A stretch of DNA of 64,000 nt, from assembly GCF_003863365.1 (NCBI RefSeq), contig NZ_RQXT01000007.1, positions 121,412 through 185,411 on the forward strand, in the 5' to 3' direction. Below the pieces are notes generated by a model. The model saw only the letters and a list, made by a program, of their open reading frames with translations. It ran no database searches and was not told where the DNA came from. The translations under genes and the position numbers were made by a program. Shown here in pieces: positions 46,335 through 55,081 of the stretch. The first letter of the stretch is position 1, and each line of letters starts with the position of its first letter. This stretch comes from Mesorhizobium tamadayense (GTDB lineage Bacteria > Pseudomonadota > Alphaproteobacteria > Rhizobiales > Rhizobiaceae).

Positions 46335-47297
46335 ATGAAATCCATGATCCGTAATGCATCGGTCGCCGCGGCGGCCTTGGCGCTAGGCCTGTCGGCGAGC
46401 GCAGCCGTGCGCGCCGACGACAAGCCGACGCTGGCCTTCGTCGTCAACGGCGCGTCAGACTTCTGGAAGGCGGCGGAAGCCGGCGTGAAGAAGGCGCAAG
46501 GGGAGCTGCCCGACTACAATCTCGAGCTCAAATATCCGGAGCAGTCGTCTGTCGCCATCCAGCAGCGGCTGATGGACGACCTGGTGACGGCCGGCGTCAA
46601 GGGCATCATGGTCTCCGCCGTCGACCCGAAGACCTCGACCGACGGGCTGAACAAGATCGCGTCCGAGACGGCGCTGTTCACCACCGATAGCGACGCTCCG
46701 CAGACCAAGCGCGTTGCCTATATCGGCTCGTCCAACGTCGACGCCGGCAAGCAGGCGGCCGAGATCGCCAAGAAGGCGATGCCGGACGGCGGCAAGTGCC
46801 TGGGCTTCGTCGGCCTGCTCGGCGCCGACAACGCCAAGGAGCGCATCCAGGGCATGAAGGACGGTCTCGCCGGCAGCAAGATCGAGCTGGTCGACGTGCG
46901 CGGCGACGACATCGACCAGGCGCGCGCCAAGAAGAATGTCGAGGACGCGCTGGTCGCCAGCCCCGACATTACCTGCATGGTCGGCTTCTACTCCTACAAC
47001 ACGCCGCGCATCTATGAAGCGCTGCGCGACGCCGGCAAGCTCGGCCAGATCACCGTCGTCGGCTTCGACGACGATCCGATCACGCTGGGCGGCGTCAAGG
47101 AAGGCACTGTCGCCGCGACCGTCGTGCAGCAGCCCTTCGAGTGGGCCTATCAGGGCATGAAGCTGATGGCGTCCTACCTCAAGGGCGACAAATCGGGCAT
47201 TCCGGAGAAGGGCCTGATCATCATCCCGACCAAGATCATCGGCAAGGATGATGTCGACGCGTACGCCGCCAATTTGAAGGCGATGTCCGGAAACTGA
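46335..47297 (+). CDS. Sugar ABC transporter substrate-binding protein (CUT2)
   Basis: Periplasmic protein of 320 residues with a signal peptide (hydrophobic VAAAALALGLSASAAV, cleavage near VRA-DDK). FVVNGASDFWKAAEAGVKKAQGEL, VKGIMVSAVDPKTSTDGLNKIAS and ITVVGFDDDPITLGGVKEGTVAATVVQQPFEWAYQGMKLM are the sugar-binding motifs. GGGAGG precedes the ATG. The ligand is unknown; the proximity to inositol and phn genes is suggestive but separate. Confidence 0.9.
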   Translation: MKSMIRNASVAAAALALGLSASAAVRADDKPTLAFVVNGASDFWKAAEAGVKKAQGELPDYNLELKYPEQSSVAIQQRLMDDLVTAGVKGIMVSAVDPKTSTDGLNKIASETALFTTDSDAPQTKRVAYIGSSNVDAGKQAAEIAKKAMPDGGKCLGFVGLLGADNAKERIQGMKDGLAGSKIELVDVRGDDIDQARAKKNVEDALVASPDITCMVGFYSYNTPRIYEALRDAGKLGQITVVGFDDDPITLGGVKEGTVAATVVQQPFEWAYQGMKLMASYLKGDKSGIPEKGLIIIPTKIIGKDDVDAYAANLKAMSGN

Positions 47298-47334
47298 ACT
47301 GGGCAAAGGTGGCAACCGATTGTCGGTGCTGGAG

Positions 47335-47399
47335 CTGCCCCTCATCCGCCTGCGGCGGCTCTGCCCCATTCAGGGGGAGAGGATTAGGGTGAGGGGCAA
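47335..47399. repeat. GC-rich repeat related to family beta
   Basis: Outer arms TGCCCCTCA and TGAGGGGCA, with inner CTCTGCCCC and GGGGGAGAGG. It lies between the binding-protein and ATPase genes. Confidence 0.65.
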
Positions 47400-47425
47400 T
47401 TCAAGGCCGACGCCTTTCTTGTTGT

Positions 47426-47449
47426 TGACGGGCCTCGCGAGGCCCGTCA
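47426..47449 (+). other. Intercistronic perfect palindrome before the ATPase gene
   Basis: A 24-nt perfect palindrome (left half TGACGGGCCTCG). As RNA it makes a strong hairpin 28 bp before the ATPase ATG, without a T tract. It probably protects the binding-protein message as in the other two ABC operons of the window. Confidence 0.7.
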
Positions 47450-47477
47450 GTCTGTGGCCCACCGGCTGGCAAGCGCG

Positions 47478-49064
47478 ATGAATTATGGCGCGATGAACTA
47501 TTCCGACACATCCTTCGCCCAATCGACGACCGCTCCGTTCCTGAGCCTCGAGGCCGTGCGCAAGACCTATCCCGGCGTCGTGGCGCTGGACGGGTTTTCC
47601 ATGGAGGTCAGGCCCGGCGAGGTGATCGGCCTGGTCGGCGAGAACGGCGCCGGCAAGTCTACCCTGATGAAGATCCTCGGCGGCGTGACGCGGCCGGACA
47701 GCGGCACCGTCACCGTCGATGGCGTCGCGCATGTCGGGCTGACCGTGGAAGCCAGCATCGGCTCCGGCATCGCCTTCGTGCACCAGGAATTAAACCTCTT
47801 CGAAAATCTCGACGTCGCCGCCAACATCTTCTTCGGCCGCGAGCCGCTCAAGGCCGGGCCACTGAGGCTGGTCGACCGCGCCAGGCTGCGCGAGATGGTG
47901 GCCCCGCTGTTGAAGCGCGTCGGCGCCAATTTTTCGGCTGACGCGCCGGTCGCGACGCTCTCGCTTGCCCAGCAGCAGATGGTCGAGATCGCCAAGGCGC
48001 TGTCGATCAAGGCGCGGCTGGTGATCCTCGACGAGCCGACCTCCAGCCTGCCGATCGCCGAGACCGAAAAGCTGCTCGACGTCATCAAGGGCCTGAGGGC
48101 GGAAGGCATCAGCGTCATCTTCATCTCGCACCGCCTGCACGAGGTCGAGCGTGTCGCCGACCGGGTCGTGGTGCTGCGCGACGGCATGCTTGCCGGCACG
48201 CTGCCCAAGAGCGAGATCAACCACGACCAGATGGTCAAGCTGATGATCGGGCGCATGCTGAAAGAGCGCGAGAAGGCTGCGGAAGCGGGGCGCGCGCCAG
48301 GCGGCGTCGCGCTCTCGGTAAATGCCGTGCGCACCAGCGCCTATCCGGATCACCCGGTCGATCTCGACGTCCGGCGCGGCGAGATCCTCGGCCTTGCCGG
48401 GCTGGTCGGCTCGGGGCGCACGGAGCTCGCGCGCGTGCTGTTCGGCATCGACGAGCGGCTCGGCGGCAGTGTCGCTCTGGACAGAAAGGCGCTCAATGTC
48501 GGATCGGCCGCCGATGCGGTGGCGAACGGCATCTTCCTGGTGCCGGAAGACCGCAAGCTCACCGGCATCCTGCTCGATCTCTCGATCGCGCAGAACATCT
48601 CGCTGCCCAATTTGCCGGCGCATGCGAAGCGCTTGCTGGTGTCGGCCAGCGCCGAGCTCGCCACCGCGGAGAAGCAGAAGAAGGACCTCGGCATCAAGGC
48701 GCCGTCGGTCCTGACCCGCACCGGCACGCTTTCGGGCGGCAACCAGCAGAAGGTGGTTTTAGCCAAATGGCTGGCGATGAACCCCAAGGTGATGATCCTC
48801 GACGAGCCGACGCGCGGCATCGACATCGGCGCCAAGGCCGAGATCTACGGCCTGATGCGGGCGCTTGCCGATGCCGGTGTCGCGGTGCTGATGATCTCCA
48901 GCGACATGGAAGAGGTGATCGGCGTCTCGGACCGCATCGCGGTCATGCATGAGGGGCAGATTTCCGGCATTCTCGATCGGGACGATTTCAGCCAGGAGAA
49001 CGTGCTTTTGCTGGCGGTGGGCAAAAGCCCCAAGCTGGCGCATGCCGTCGGAGGAGCGCAATGA
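47478..49064 (+). CDS. Sugar ABC transporter ATP-binding protein (CUT2, two nucleotide-binding domains)
   Basis: RbsA/MglA-type ATPase of about 528 residues with two ATPase domains. Domain 1 has Walker A GENGAGKST near residue 57 and signature LSLAQQQMVEIAKAL. Domain 2 (from about residue 270) has LAGLVGSGRTELARVLFG in place of Walker A, and LSGGNQQKVVLAKWLAMNPKVMILDEPTRGIDIGAK. Several starts are possible (GTG 47454, ATG 47478, ATG 47493); none has a strong ribosome site. It overlaps the permease by 4 bp. Confidence 0.91.
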   Translation: MNYGAMNYSDTSFAQSTTAPFLSLEAVRKTYPGVVALDGFSMEVRPGEVIGLVGENGAGKSTLMKILGGVTRPDSGTVTVDGVAHVGLTVEASIGSGIAFVHQELNLFENLDVAANIFFGREPLKAGPLRLVDRARLREMVAPLLKRVGANFSADAPVATLSLAQQQMVEIAKALSIKARLVILDEPTSSLPIAETEKLLDVIKGLRAEGISVIFISHRLHEVERVADRVVVLRDGMLAGTLPKSEINHDQMVKLMIGRMLKEREKAAEAGRAPGGVALSVNAVRTSAYPDHPVDLDVRRGEILGLAGLVGSGRTELARVLFGIDERLGGSVALDRKALNVGSAADAVANGIFLVPEDRKLTGILLDLSIAQNISLPNLPAHAKRLLVSASAELATAEKQKKDLGIKAPSVLTRTGTLSGGNQQKVVLAKWLAMNPKVMILDEPTRGIDIGAKAEIYGLMRALADAGVAVLMISSDMEEVIGVSDRIAVMHEGQISGILDRDDFSQENVLLLAVGKSPKLAHAVGGAQ

Positions 49065-50056
49065 GCAAGAAAGACCTCGGCCTGCTGATCCTGATCCTGG
49101 TGGTCGGCGCGGTGGTGACGGCGATCAACCCGCGTTTCCTTTTGCCGATCAACCTTGCCAACACTTCCAACCTGATCGGCCTGTTCGGCATCCTCTCCAT
49201 CGGCCAGGCCTTCGTCATCATCACCGGCGGGATCGAGCTCTCGGTCGGCTCGCTGGTGGCGCTGCTCGGCACGCTGTTCATCGACTTCATCGCCGTGCGC
49301 GAGATGGACTGGCCGCTGGCCTTCGTGCTGATCATCGTGCTCGGCGCCGTCATCGGCTACGTGCATGGCTGGCTGATCACCAGGCTCAAGCTGCAGCCCT
49401 TCGTGGTGACGCTCTGCGGCCTGTTGATCTATCGCGGCGTGGCGCGCTTCTACACCGCCGACGGCACGGCGGGCTTCGCCTTCGGCCAGAATTTCCCGAC
49501 CCTCGAATTCATCACCGCCGGACGCTCGTACGGCGTGCCGAACAGCTTCATCGCGCTGATCGTGATTGCCATCGTCATGTGGGTGGTGCTGCACCGCTCG
49601 GTGTTCGGGCGGTATCTCTATGCCATCGGCAAGAACGAGGAAGCGGCGAAATATTCGGGCATCCGCACCGGACGCGTGGTGATCGCCGCTTACGTCATCT
49701 GCGGCGTGCTGACGGCGCTTTCGGCGATCTATTTCGCCATGTACACGCGCTCGATCTCGCCGGCCAGCCACGGCCAGTTCTACGAGCTCTACGCGATCGC
49801 AGCGGCGGTGCTCGGCGGCTTCTCGCTGCGCGGCGGCGAGGGCTCGCTGATCGGCGTCATTCTGGGTACGGTGCTGCTGCAGGAGCTGCAGAACCTGGTC
49901 AACCTGCTCGGCATCCCCTCCTCGCTCAATTTCGCGGTGATGGGCGGCGTGATCCTGATCGGCGTGCTGGTCGACCAGCAATGGGGCGTTTTCCGCGCCC
50001 GGCGCCGGATGATGGAGGCGACGAGACGGAACGTAGCCGGGGCGCCGGCGGAGTAG
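49061..50056 (+). CDS. Sugar ABC transporter permease (CUT2)
   Basis: Inner-membrane permease of 331 residues, about nine or ten hydrophobic segments. GQAFVIITGGIELSVGSLVALLG is the CUT2 signature, LKLQPFVVTLCGLLIYRGVARFY follows, and IGKNEEAAKYSGIRTGRVVIAAYVICGVLTALS and AAAVLGGFSLRGGEGSLIGVILG are the C-terminal loops. The ATG overlaps the ATPase stop (ATGA). It completes the second CUT2 importer. Confidence 0.91.
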   Translation: MSKKDLGLLILILVVGAVVTAINPRFLLPINLANTSNLIGLFGILSIGQAFVIITGGIELSVGSLVALLGTLFIDFIAVREMDWPLAFVLIIVLGAVIGYVHGWLITRLKLQPFVVTLCGLLIYRGVARFYTADGTAGFAFGQNFPTLEFITAGRSYGVPNSFIALIVIAIVMWVVLHRSVFGRYLYAIGKNEEAAKYSGIRTGRVVIAAYVICGVLTALSAIYFAMYTRSISPASHGQFYELYAIAAAVLGGFSLRGGEGSLIGVILGTVLLQELQNLVNLLGIPSSLNFAVMGGVILIGVLVDQQWGVFRARRRMMEATRRNVAGAPAE

Positions 50057-50058
50057 CC

Positions 50059-50685
50059 TCAGATCATCCCGGACAGATCCGAGACCGCCATCGCCTTGCA
50101 CAGCACCTCGGCGAAGCGCTCGCCGGCGATCTCCCTGGCGCCGCTGTTGTCGATCGAGGTGACGTCCGGTCCCGAAAGCGTCACGTTCGTGCTGCGCGCA
50201 AGGCGGGCAAGCACCTCGCCGCGCGATTCGCGACCGCGCGCCGCCAGGCGTTCGGCGAGGATTTCCGGTGCGGCAGTGATCTCAACCACCGCCAGATTGG
50301 CGTAGCGCTCACGCAGCATGGGGATGACGGACCGCGAGACATTGGCCACCGCGACATGGCCGTTGGCCACTGCCCAATCGACATCGGCCGGCAGGCCATA
50401 GCGCAGGCCATGCGCGTCCCAGCAAATGGCGAAGGCGCCGTCGGCTTCCGCCTCGGCGAAGGCGGCGTCGGCCAGCGTGTCGTGATCCTCGCTCGCGGAA
50501 TCGCTCGGCCGGGTGATGACGCGGCGCACGAATTCCAGCCGCGTCTCTCCGGCAAAGCGCGCCTTGGCGTAGCCGATCACCGTATCCTTGCCGGCGCCAC
50601 TCGGGCCGACGACCGCAACGAAGACGCCGTTGCGGATGGGAAGGGTTTCGGTGAGCTCGCGTTCGATCAAGGCTGAAACCATCAT
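50059..50685 (-). CDS. phnN: Ribose 1,5-bisphosphate phosphokinase PhnN
   Basis: Kinase of 208 residues converting ribose 1,5-bisphosphate to PRPP in phosphonate breakdown. The P-loop is AVVGPSGAGKDTVIGYAKARF near residue 25. FVRRVITRPSDSASEDHDTL and FAICWDAHGLRYGLP are family blocks. Its ATG overlaps the phnM stop by 4 bp. Confidence 0.92.
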   Translation of the reverse strand: MMVSALIERELTETLPIRNGVFVAVVGPSGAGKDTVIGYAKARFAGETRLEFVRRVITRPSDSASEDHDTLADAAFAEAEADGAFAICWDAHGLRYGLPADVDWAVANGHVAVANVSRSVIPMLRERYANLAVVEITAAPEILAERLAARGRESRGEVLARLARSTNVTLSGPDVTSIDNSGAREIAGERFAEVLCKAMAVSDLSGMI

Positions 50686-51821
50686 GCGACACGCCCGCCC
50701 TGGCGCCAGACGGTGCGCACCACCGGCACGCGCTCGTCGACGCGCACGCGCACGAGATCGGCGCGCCGGCCGGGCTCGATGACACCGCGATCGGTGAGGC
50801 CCACTGCCTCTGCCGGGTTCTTCGACACCATGGCGACCGCCTGCGGCAGCGAGATGCCTTCGACGACATCGCCGAGGAAGAAGGCCGACTGGATCAGGCT
50901 GAAGGGAATATAGTCGGACGACAGGATGTCGAGCAGGCCGTCGCCGGCGAGCGCCCTGGCCGAGACATTGCCCGAATGCGAGGAGCCACGCATGACGTTG
51001 GGCGCTCCCATCAGCACGCCGAGGCCCGCCGCCTTCGAGGCCCTTGCAGCCTCTTCCGTTGTCGGGAACTCGGCGACGCGCACACCTTGCTCGATAGCCT
51101 CGTCGACATGGCCGGCCGTGGCATCGTCATGGCTGGCGAGCACGATGCCGCGCTCGCGGCATGCGGCGGAGATGAAGACGCGGTTGGGGCCTGAATTCAT
51201 GGCCGATTCCGCCATGCGTTTCTCGCAGAATTTCTGGAAGTCGCGGTCCGTCAGCTTCAGCTTGCGCTGATAATAGTAGGCATAGGTCTCGAGGTTGACG
51301 AACTGGCGCTGGCCCGGCGCATGGTCCATCAACGAGGCGAGCTTCACCCTGTCGTCGGTCTCGAAATTGGCGAAGGCCTCGAGACAGTCCGGCGCGGAAA
51401 CCTCGCAGCGCAGATGGATGAAGTGGTCGGCCCGCAGCCGGTCCTGGCGCACGCTGTCCTCGATCGCGTCGGCGAGCTTGCGCACGTCGTCGGATTTCAG
51501 ATCGGCATCCTCATCCATGCCGACACGCAAGGCATCGAGCACGGTGGTGATGCCGGCGGTCGCCACCTGCGCGTCATGGGCAAGCACGGCGGCGATCGGG
51601 TTCCAGCGCACTTTCGGGCGCGGCGCGTAATGGCCTTCGAGATGGTCGGTGTGCAGCTCGACGAGGCCCGGGATGATGTAGTCGCCGCCCATGTCCTCGC
51701 CGGTGCGGACGGCGCCCGGCTCGACAGCGGCGATCCGGCCATCGCGCAGCAGCAGCGAGCCCTCGATGATCTCGCCGGCTAGCACGATGCGGGCATTGGT
51801 GAGGACGGTTTCGGCGGTCAT
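50682..51821 (-). CDS. phnM: Alpha-D-ribose 1-methylphosphonate 5-triphosphate diphosphatase PhnM
   Basis: Amidohydrolase-fold enzyme of 379 residues that releases pyrophosphate from the ribosyl-phosphonate triphosphate. GLVELHTDHLEGHYAPRPKVRWNP holds the metal-binding histidines. ADHFIHLRCEVSAPD, ASHDDATAGHVDEAIEQGVRVAEFPTT and GAPNVMRGSSHSGNVSA are typical. It is coupled to phnN and lies 22 bp downstream of the DUF1045 gene. Confidence 0.93.
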   Translation of the reverse strand: MTAETVLTNARIVLAGEIIEGSLLLRDGRIAAVEPGAVRTGEDMGGDYIIPGLVELHTDHLEGHYAPRPKVRWNPIAAVLAHDAQVATAGITTVLDALRVGMDEDADLKSDDVRKLADAIEDSVRQDRLRADHFIHLRCEVSAPDCLEAFANFETDDRVKLASLMDHAPGQRQFVNLETYAYYYQRKLKLTDRDFQKFCEKRMAESAMNSGPNRVFISAACRERGIVLASHDDATAGHVDEAIEQGVRVAEFPTTEEAARASKAAGLGVLMGAPNVMRGSSHSGNVSARALAGDGLLDILSSDYIPFSLIQSAFFLGDVVEGISLPQAVAMVSKNPAEAVGLTDRGVIEPGRRADLVRVRVDERVPVVRTVWRQGGRVA

Positions 51822-51843
51822 TTCAGGCAGTCCTTAGTCGACA

Positions 51844-52551
51844 TCATGCGGTTTTTCTGGCCGGGCGGCATCCAAGCGCATGGTGGGAGAGCGCCATGAA
51901 CGGGGCGCCCGGTTCGGTTTCGACAAACAGCGTCAGCGCATCCACCGGCACCGGATGCTGCAGCACATCCGCGAACAGGCTGTCGATCGCTGCACGAAGA
52001 CGTGGGCTTTCCTGTGGCCCGACGCGTCCGGACAACGTCATGTGGAAGCGGAAGGTCTCGAAAACGTAGGGATAGCCCCACTGGCAGAGGTTGCGGAACT
52101 CATCCGGCTTCAGCGAGTCAGGGCTGCGCCGCTCGATCTCGGCCTCGGTCAGCGGAGCGCGGAAGCGGTCGAAAGCGCGAACGACCTTGCCGGCGAAACT
52201 GTTGAGCGGCGCGAATGGAGTTTCCGGCACCAGCGCGAAGAAACCGTCGATCTGGCCGATGACGAGGCGCGGAATGGCGACCGGCGGCGTCGCTTCGGCG
52301 AAGTCGTCCAGCGCGGCGCGCAGCGAGGCTTCCGTCTCGCTCGGCGCCAGCCGGAACGGCGCCTTCAGCGTCGCATGAAAACCGTAGCGGCGCGCCGAGG
52401 CGGTGTGGAAGGCAACTTCCGCCGCCGACAAGTCGCCCACCGCCCCGACCGGCCGCGTTGGCGCGCCGAACGGGTCGCGGCCAAGCCAATTGGCAGCGAG
52501 GTGTGCCAGCGGCTCGTCTTGCCGTGGGGTGAAATAGATGGCGTAGCGCAT
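51844..52551 (-). CDS. DUF1045 phosphonate-metabolism protein (2H phosphoesterase fold)
   Basis: A 235-residue protein of the family found with phn genes. Two HxT motifs, in YGFHATLKAPFRL near residue 55 and FRFHMTLSGRVG near residue 170, make it a 2H phosphoesterase superfamily member, presumably acting on a cyclic ribose phosphate as PhnPP-like enzymes do. The start at MRYAIYFTP has GAGG upstream. It is the first gene of the phn trio. Confidence 0.88.
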   Translation of the reverse strand: MRYAIYFTPRQDEPLAHLAANWLGRDPFGAPTRPVGAVGDLSAAEVAFHTASARRYGFHATLKAPFRLAPSETEASLRAALDDFAEATPPVAIPRLVIGQIDGFFALVPETPFAPLNSFAGKVVRAFDRFRAPLTEAEIERRSPDSLKPDEFRNLCQWGYPYVFETFRFHMTLSGRVGPQESPRLRAAIDSLFADVLQHPVPVDALTLFVETEPGAPFMALSHHALGCRPARKTA

Positions 52552-52698
52552 GAGAAACCTCGTAAGCCCGCTGCCATAGGTGATTTCCATGACGGATTGA
52601 CGAAGCTTTCATGGGTTTTCGAAGGCAAACAGCCCCTGAGGGTCGTTAGCCGACGCTTTCTCCGAGCTGGACCAATAGTTTGAGCGCGATGAAAGACC

Positions 52699-53511
52699 TC
52701 AGGCCTTCATCAGCCACTCATGCTCGGGAGCGTTGTGGAACTTCCAGGTCCGCTTCGGGCCGGCCATGACGTTGAGATAGTAGAGATCATAGCCGTGGCA
52801 GGCCGCACATGGATGGTAGCCCTTGGGCACCAGCACGACGTCGCCGTCTTCGATCGCCATCGCCTCGTCCAGCTCGCGCTCGCCATTCTGGTCAGCGTCC
52901 GTATAGACGCGCTGGAAGGCAAAACCCTGCGGCGGGTTGAGGCGGTGGTAGTAGGTCTCCTCGAGGTAGGATTCGGCGGGCAGATTGTCCTGGTCGTGCT
53001 TGTGCGGCGGATAGCTGGAGGTGTGGCCGCCGGGCGTGATGACCTCGACCACCAGCAGCGAGTCCGCCGGCTTGCCCTCTGGCAGGATGTTGGTGACGTA
53101 GCGCGTGTTGGTGCCCTTGCCGCGCACTTCCTGACCGAGATCGTCGGGTGAAATGACTCGCGCCGGCGGGCCGCCGCCGAGGCCCGGCGCCGAGCAGACG
53201 GCAAGCTCCAGCTCGGTGTCGGCGGCCACCGACCAGTCGGAGCCTTGCGGCACATAGACCGACCAGGGCTTGCCCTCGAAGGGCGACATGCGCTCGCCGA
53301 GCAGGCCGAGATCCTTGCCGCCGGCTGACGCCTTACCCTTGCCGGTGACGAAGACCAGGCAGACCTCGCGGTCGCCCGTCTCGCCCGAAGCCGTCTCGCC
53401 TGGGCGCAAGCGATGGAGGTCGAAACCGACATAAGTCCAGCCGGCGCTTTGCGGCGTGACGTGAGCGACGCGGCCGTGGCCCTTGTCGGCCTTGACGAGC
53501 AGTTTCGACAT
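52699..53511 (-). CDS. iolB: 5-deoxy-glucuronate isomerase IolB
   Basis: Cupin-fold isomerase of 270 residues converting 5-deoxyglucuronate to 2-deoxy-5-keto-gluconate in inositol catabolism. GGHTSSYPPHKHDQDN and LEETYYHRLNPPQGFAFQRVYTD carry the metal histidines and glutamate. DGDVVLVPKGYHPCAACHGYDLYYLNVMAGPKR is the second half of the site. GGGAG precedes the ATG. It is separated from the rest of the iol operon by an alpha repeat and a small gene. Confidence 0.94.
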   Translation of the reverse strand: MSKLLVKADKGHGRVAHVTPQSAGWTYVGFDLHRLRPGETASGETGDREVCLVFVTGKGKASAGGKDLGLLGERMSPFEGKPWSVYVPQGSDWSVAADTELELAVCSAPGLGGGPPARVISPDDLGQEVRGKGTNTRYVTNILPEGKPADSLLVVEVITPGGHTSSYPPHKHDQDNLPAESYLEETYYHRLNPPQGFAFQRVYTDADQNGERELDEAMAIEDGDVVLVPKGYHPCAACHGYDLYYLNVMAGPKRTWKFHNAPEHEWLMKA

Positions 53512-53602
53512 TGAGGTCTCCCTAATTACCCGACACTTCGATTTTCAGGCCTGTTTGCGGCCAAGATTTCATCGTTCGATGGACTATCGCGAAACCTTGG
53601 AA

Positions 53603-53830
53603 ATTGGCCGGGGCCTCTCAACTTCGTCATCCTGGGGCGAAGCAGGAGCGAAGCTCCGTCGCGGAGACCCTAGGATCCATGCCGTAACCTCACTCGAAGG
53701 GCGCGGCGGAGCAGAATTCTGCACCGTCATAACACTTTCGAAGTCACGGCATGGATCCTGGGGTCTGCGCCGCGTCGCTTCGCTCCTTGCTCCGCCCCAG
53801 GATGACGAAGTGAGAGGCGTTCCGGCCAAT
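53603..53830 (-). repeat. Long inverted repeat element, family alpha, copy 3 (most complete)
   Basis: A 228-bp element bounded by ATTGGCCG and CGGCCAAT, with the left arm CTTCGTCATCCTGGGGCG and the right arm CGCCCCAGGATGACGAAG, and long further pairing inside. It is inverted relative to copies 1 and 2. It fills most of the 338-bp gap between iolB and the small membrane-protein gene. Nothing else is seen there. Confidence 0.88.
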
Positions 53831-53849
53831 CGCCACCATATTCAATCCG

Positions 53850-54062
53850 TCATTCCTTCGGTTCGGTGTCGGCCTTGCCCTCTTCGGCCGGCTTGTAGAG
53901 GTAGAAGAACTGCCATACCGCGTAACCGGCGAAGCCGAGCGCGATGACGCCCCAGAAGGGTGTGCCGGAGGCGAATTCGATGACCGACCAGATCAAACAT
54001 ACGGCCACGACGGCGATGCGTCGCCACAGCGGCCGGAAGAAGGGGTGCTCATAGTCTTTCAT
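53850..54062 (-). CDS. Small membrane protein in the iol operon
   Basis: A 70-residue protein with two hydrophobic segments (IAVVAVCLIWSVIEFAS and WGVIALGFAGYAVWQFFYL) and a charged C terminus (KPAEEGKADTEPKE). No named family recognised. It lies 64 bp after iolE on the same strand. A TTG eight codons upstream is an alternative start. It may be a transporter accessory or simply a hitch-hiker. Confidence 0.65.
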   Translation of the reverse strand: MKDYEHPFFRPLWRRIAVVAVCLIWSVIEFASGTPFWGVIALGFAGYAVWQFFYLYKPAEEGKADTEPKE

Positions 54063-54126
54063 CGCGCCAATCCAGGATTTGCCCAAAGCGCATCAGATAG
54101 ACCGTGCGCCGTGGCGAATCCACCGT

Positions 54127-55041
54127 TTACGCCGGGAAGCCTTGCGTCTCCACCGTATAGCCGGCGGCCGTCATCACCCGCATCAGTTCCTTGTGGCCGA
54201 CCTGAGCCATCCTGAGCGGCGGATTCTTCTTCGGATCCTGCTCGGCCTCGACCACGAACCAGCCTTCATAGCCGTGATCGGCGAAGCGCTGGACGATGGC
54301 GCCGAAATCGAGCGAGCCGTCGCCCGGCACAGTGAAGGCGCCGAGCGCCACGGCGTCGAGGAAGGACTGCTTCGTGCGGTCGAGCTTCTCGATCACGCCC
54401 ATGCGCACGTCCTTCACATGCACGTGGTTGATGCGCTTGTGGTGGTTGTCGATGGCGCGCAGCACGTCGCCGCCGGCAAAGGCGAGATGGCCGGCGTCGA
54501 GCAGCAGCGGGATGCCTTCGCCGGAATGGCGCATGAAGGCGTCGAGTTCCGGCTCGGTCTCGACGACCGCCGCCATGTGATGGTGGTAAGAGAGTGGCAT
54601 GCCTTGCTCGGCGCACCATTCGCCGAATTCGGTGACGCGGCGGCCATAGGATTTCATCTCGTCGTCGGCGAGCTTTGGCTTGGTGGCCAGAGGCCTGGAG
54701 CGGTCGCCCTGGATGGAGCGGCCGACCTCGCCATAGACGATGCAGGGCGCGTCGACCGCCTTGAAAAGGTCGATCATCGGCTGGATACGATCCTTGTTCC
54801 TCGCCAGGTCCTCGTTGACCAGCGTACCGGAGAACCAGCCGCCGCAAAGCGTGACGTCGGCTTCCTTCAGGATCGGCAGCATCACCTTCGGATCATTGGG
54901 GAAGCGGCGGCCCATCTCCATGCCGGTGAAGCCGGCCGAGCGCGACTGGCGCAGGCACTCCTCCAGCGACACGTCATCGCTCAATTCCACGAGATCGTCG
55001 TTCCACCACGCGATGGGGGACATGCCCAGTTTGGCTTTCAA
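54127..55041 (-). CDS. iolE: Myo-inosose-2 dehydratase IolE
   Basis: Sugar-isomerase-fold (TIM barrel) dehydratase of 304 residues converting 2-keto-myo-inositol to the trihydroxycyclohexane-dione. GMSPIAWWNDDL near residue 6, FTGMEMGRRFPND, LLLDAGHLAFAGGD and INHVHVKDVR carry the metal-site residues. It lies 40 bp after iolD. Confidence 0.94.
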   Translation of the reverse strand: MKAKLGMSPIAWWNDDLVELSDDVSLEECLRQSRSAGFTGMEMGRRFPNDPKVMLPILKEADVTLCGGWFSGTLVNEDLARNKDRIQPMIDLFKAVDAPCIVYGEVGRSIQGDRSRPLATKPKLADDEMKSYGRRVTEFGEWCAEQGMPLSYHHHMAAVVETEPELDAFMRHSGEGIPLLLDAGHLAFAGGDVLRAIDNHHKRINHVHVKDVRMGVIEKLDRTKQSFLDAVALGAFTVPGDGSLDFGAIVQRFADHGYEGWFVVEAEQDPKKNPPLRMAQVGHKELMRVMTAAGYTVETQGFPA

Positions 55042-55081
55042 GTCGTCACTCCAGCTTCAATCGTTGCGAGGCAGACGCAGT

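Noticed and set aside
46067..46338. Two short plus-strand frames before the second CUT2 binding protein
   Set aside because: No ribosome sites, no motifs, atypical composition.
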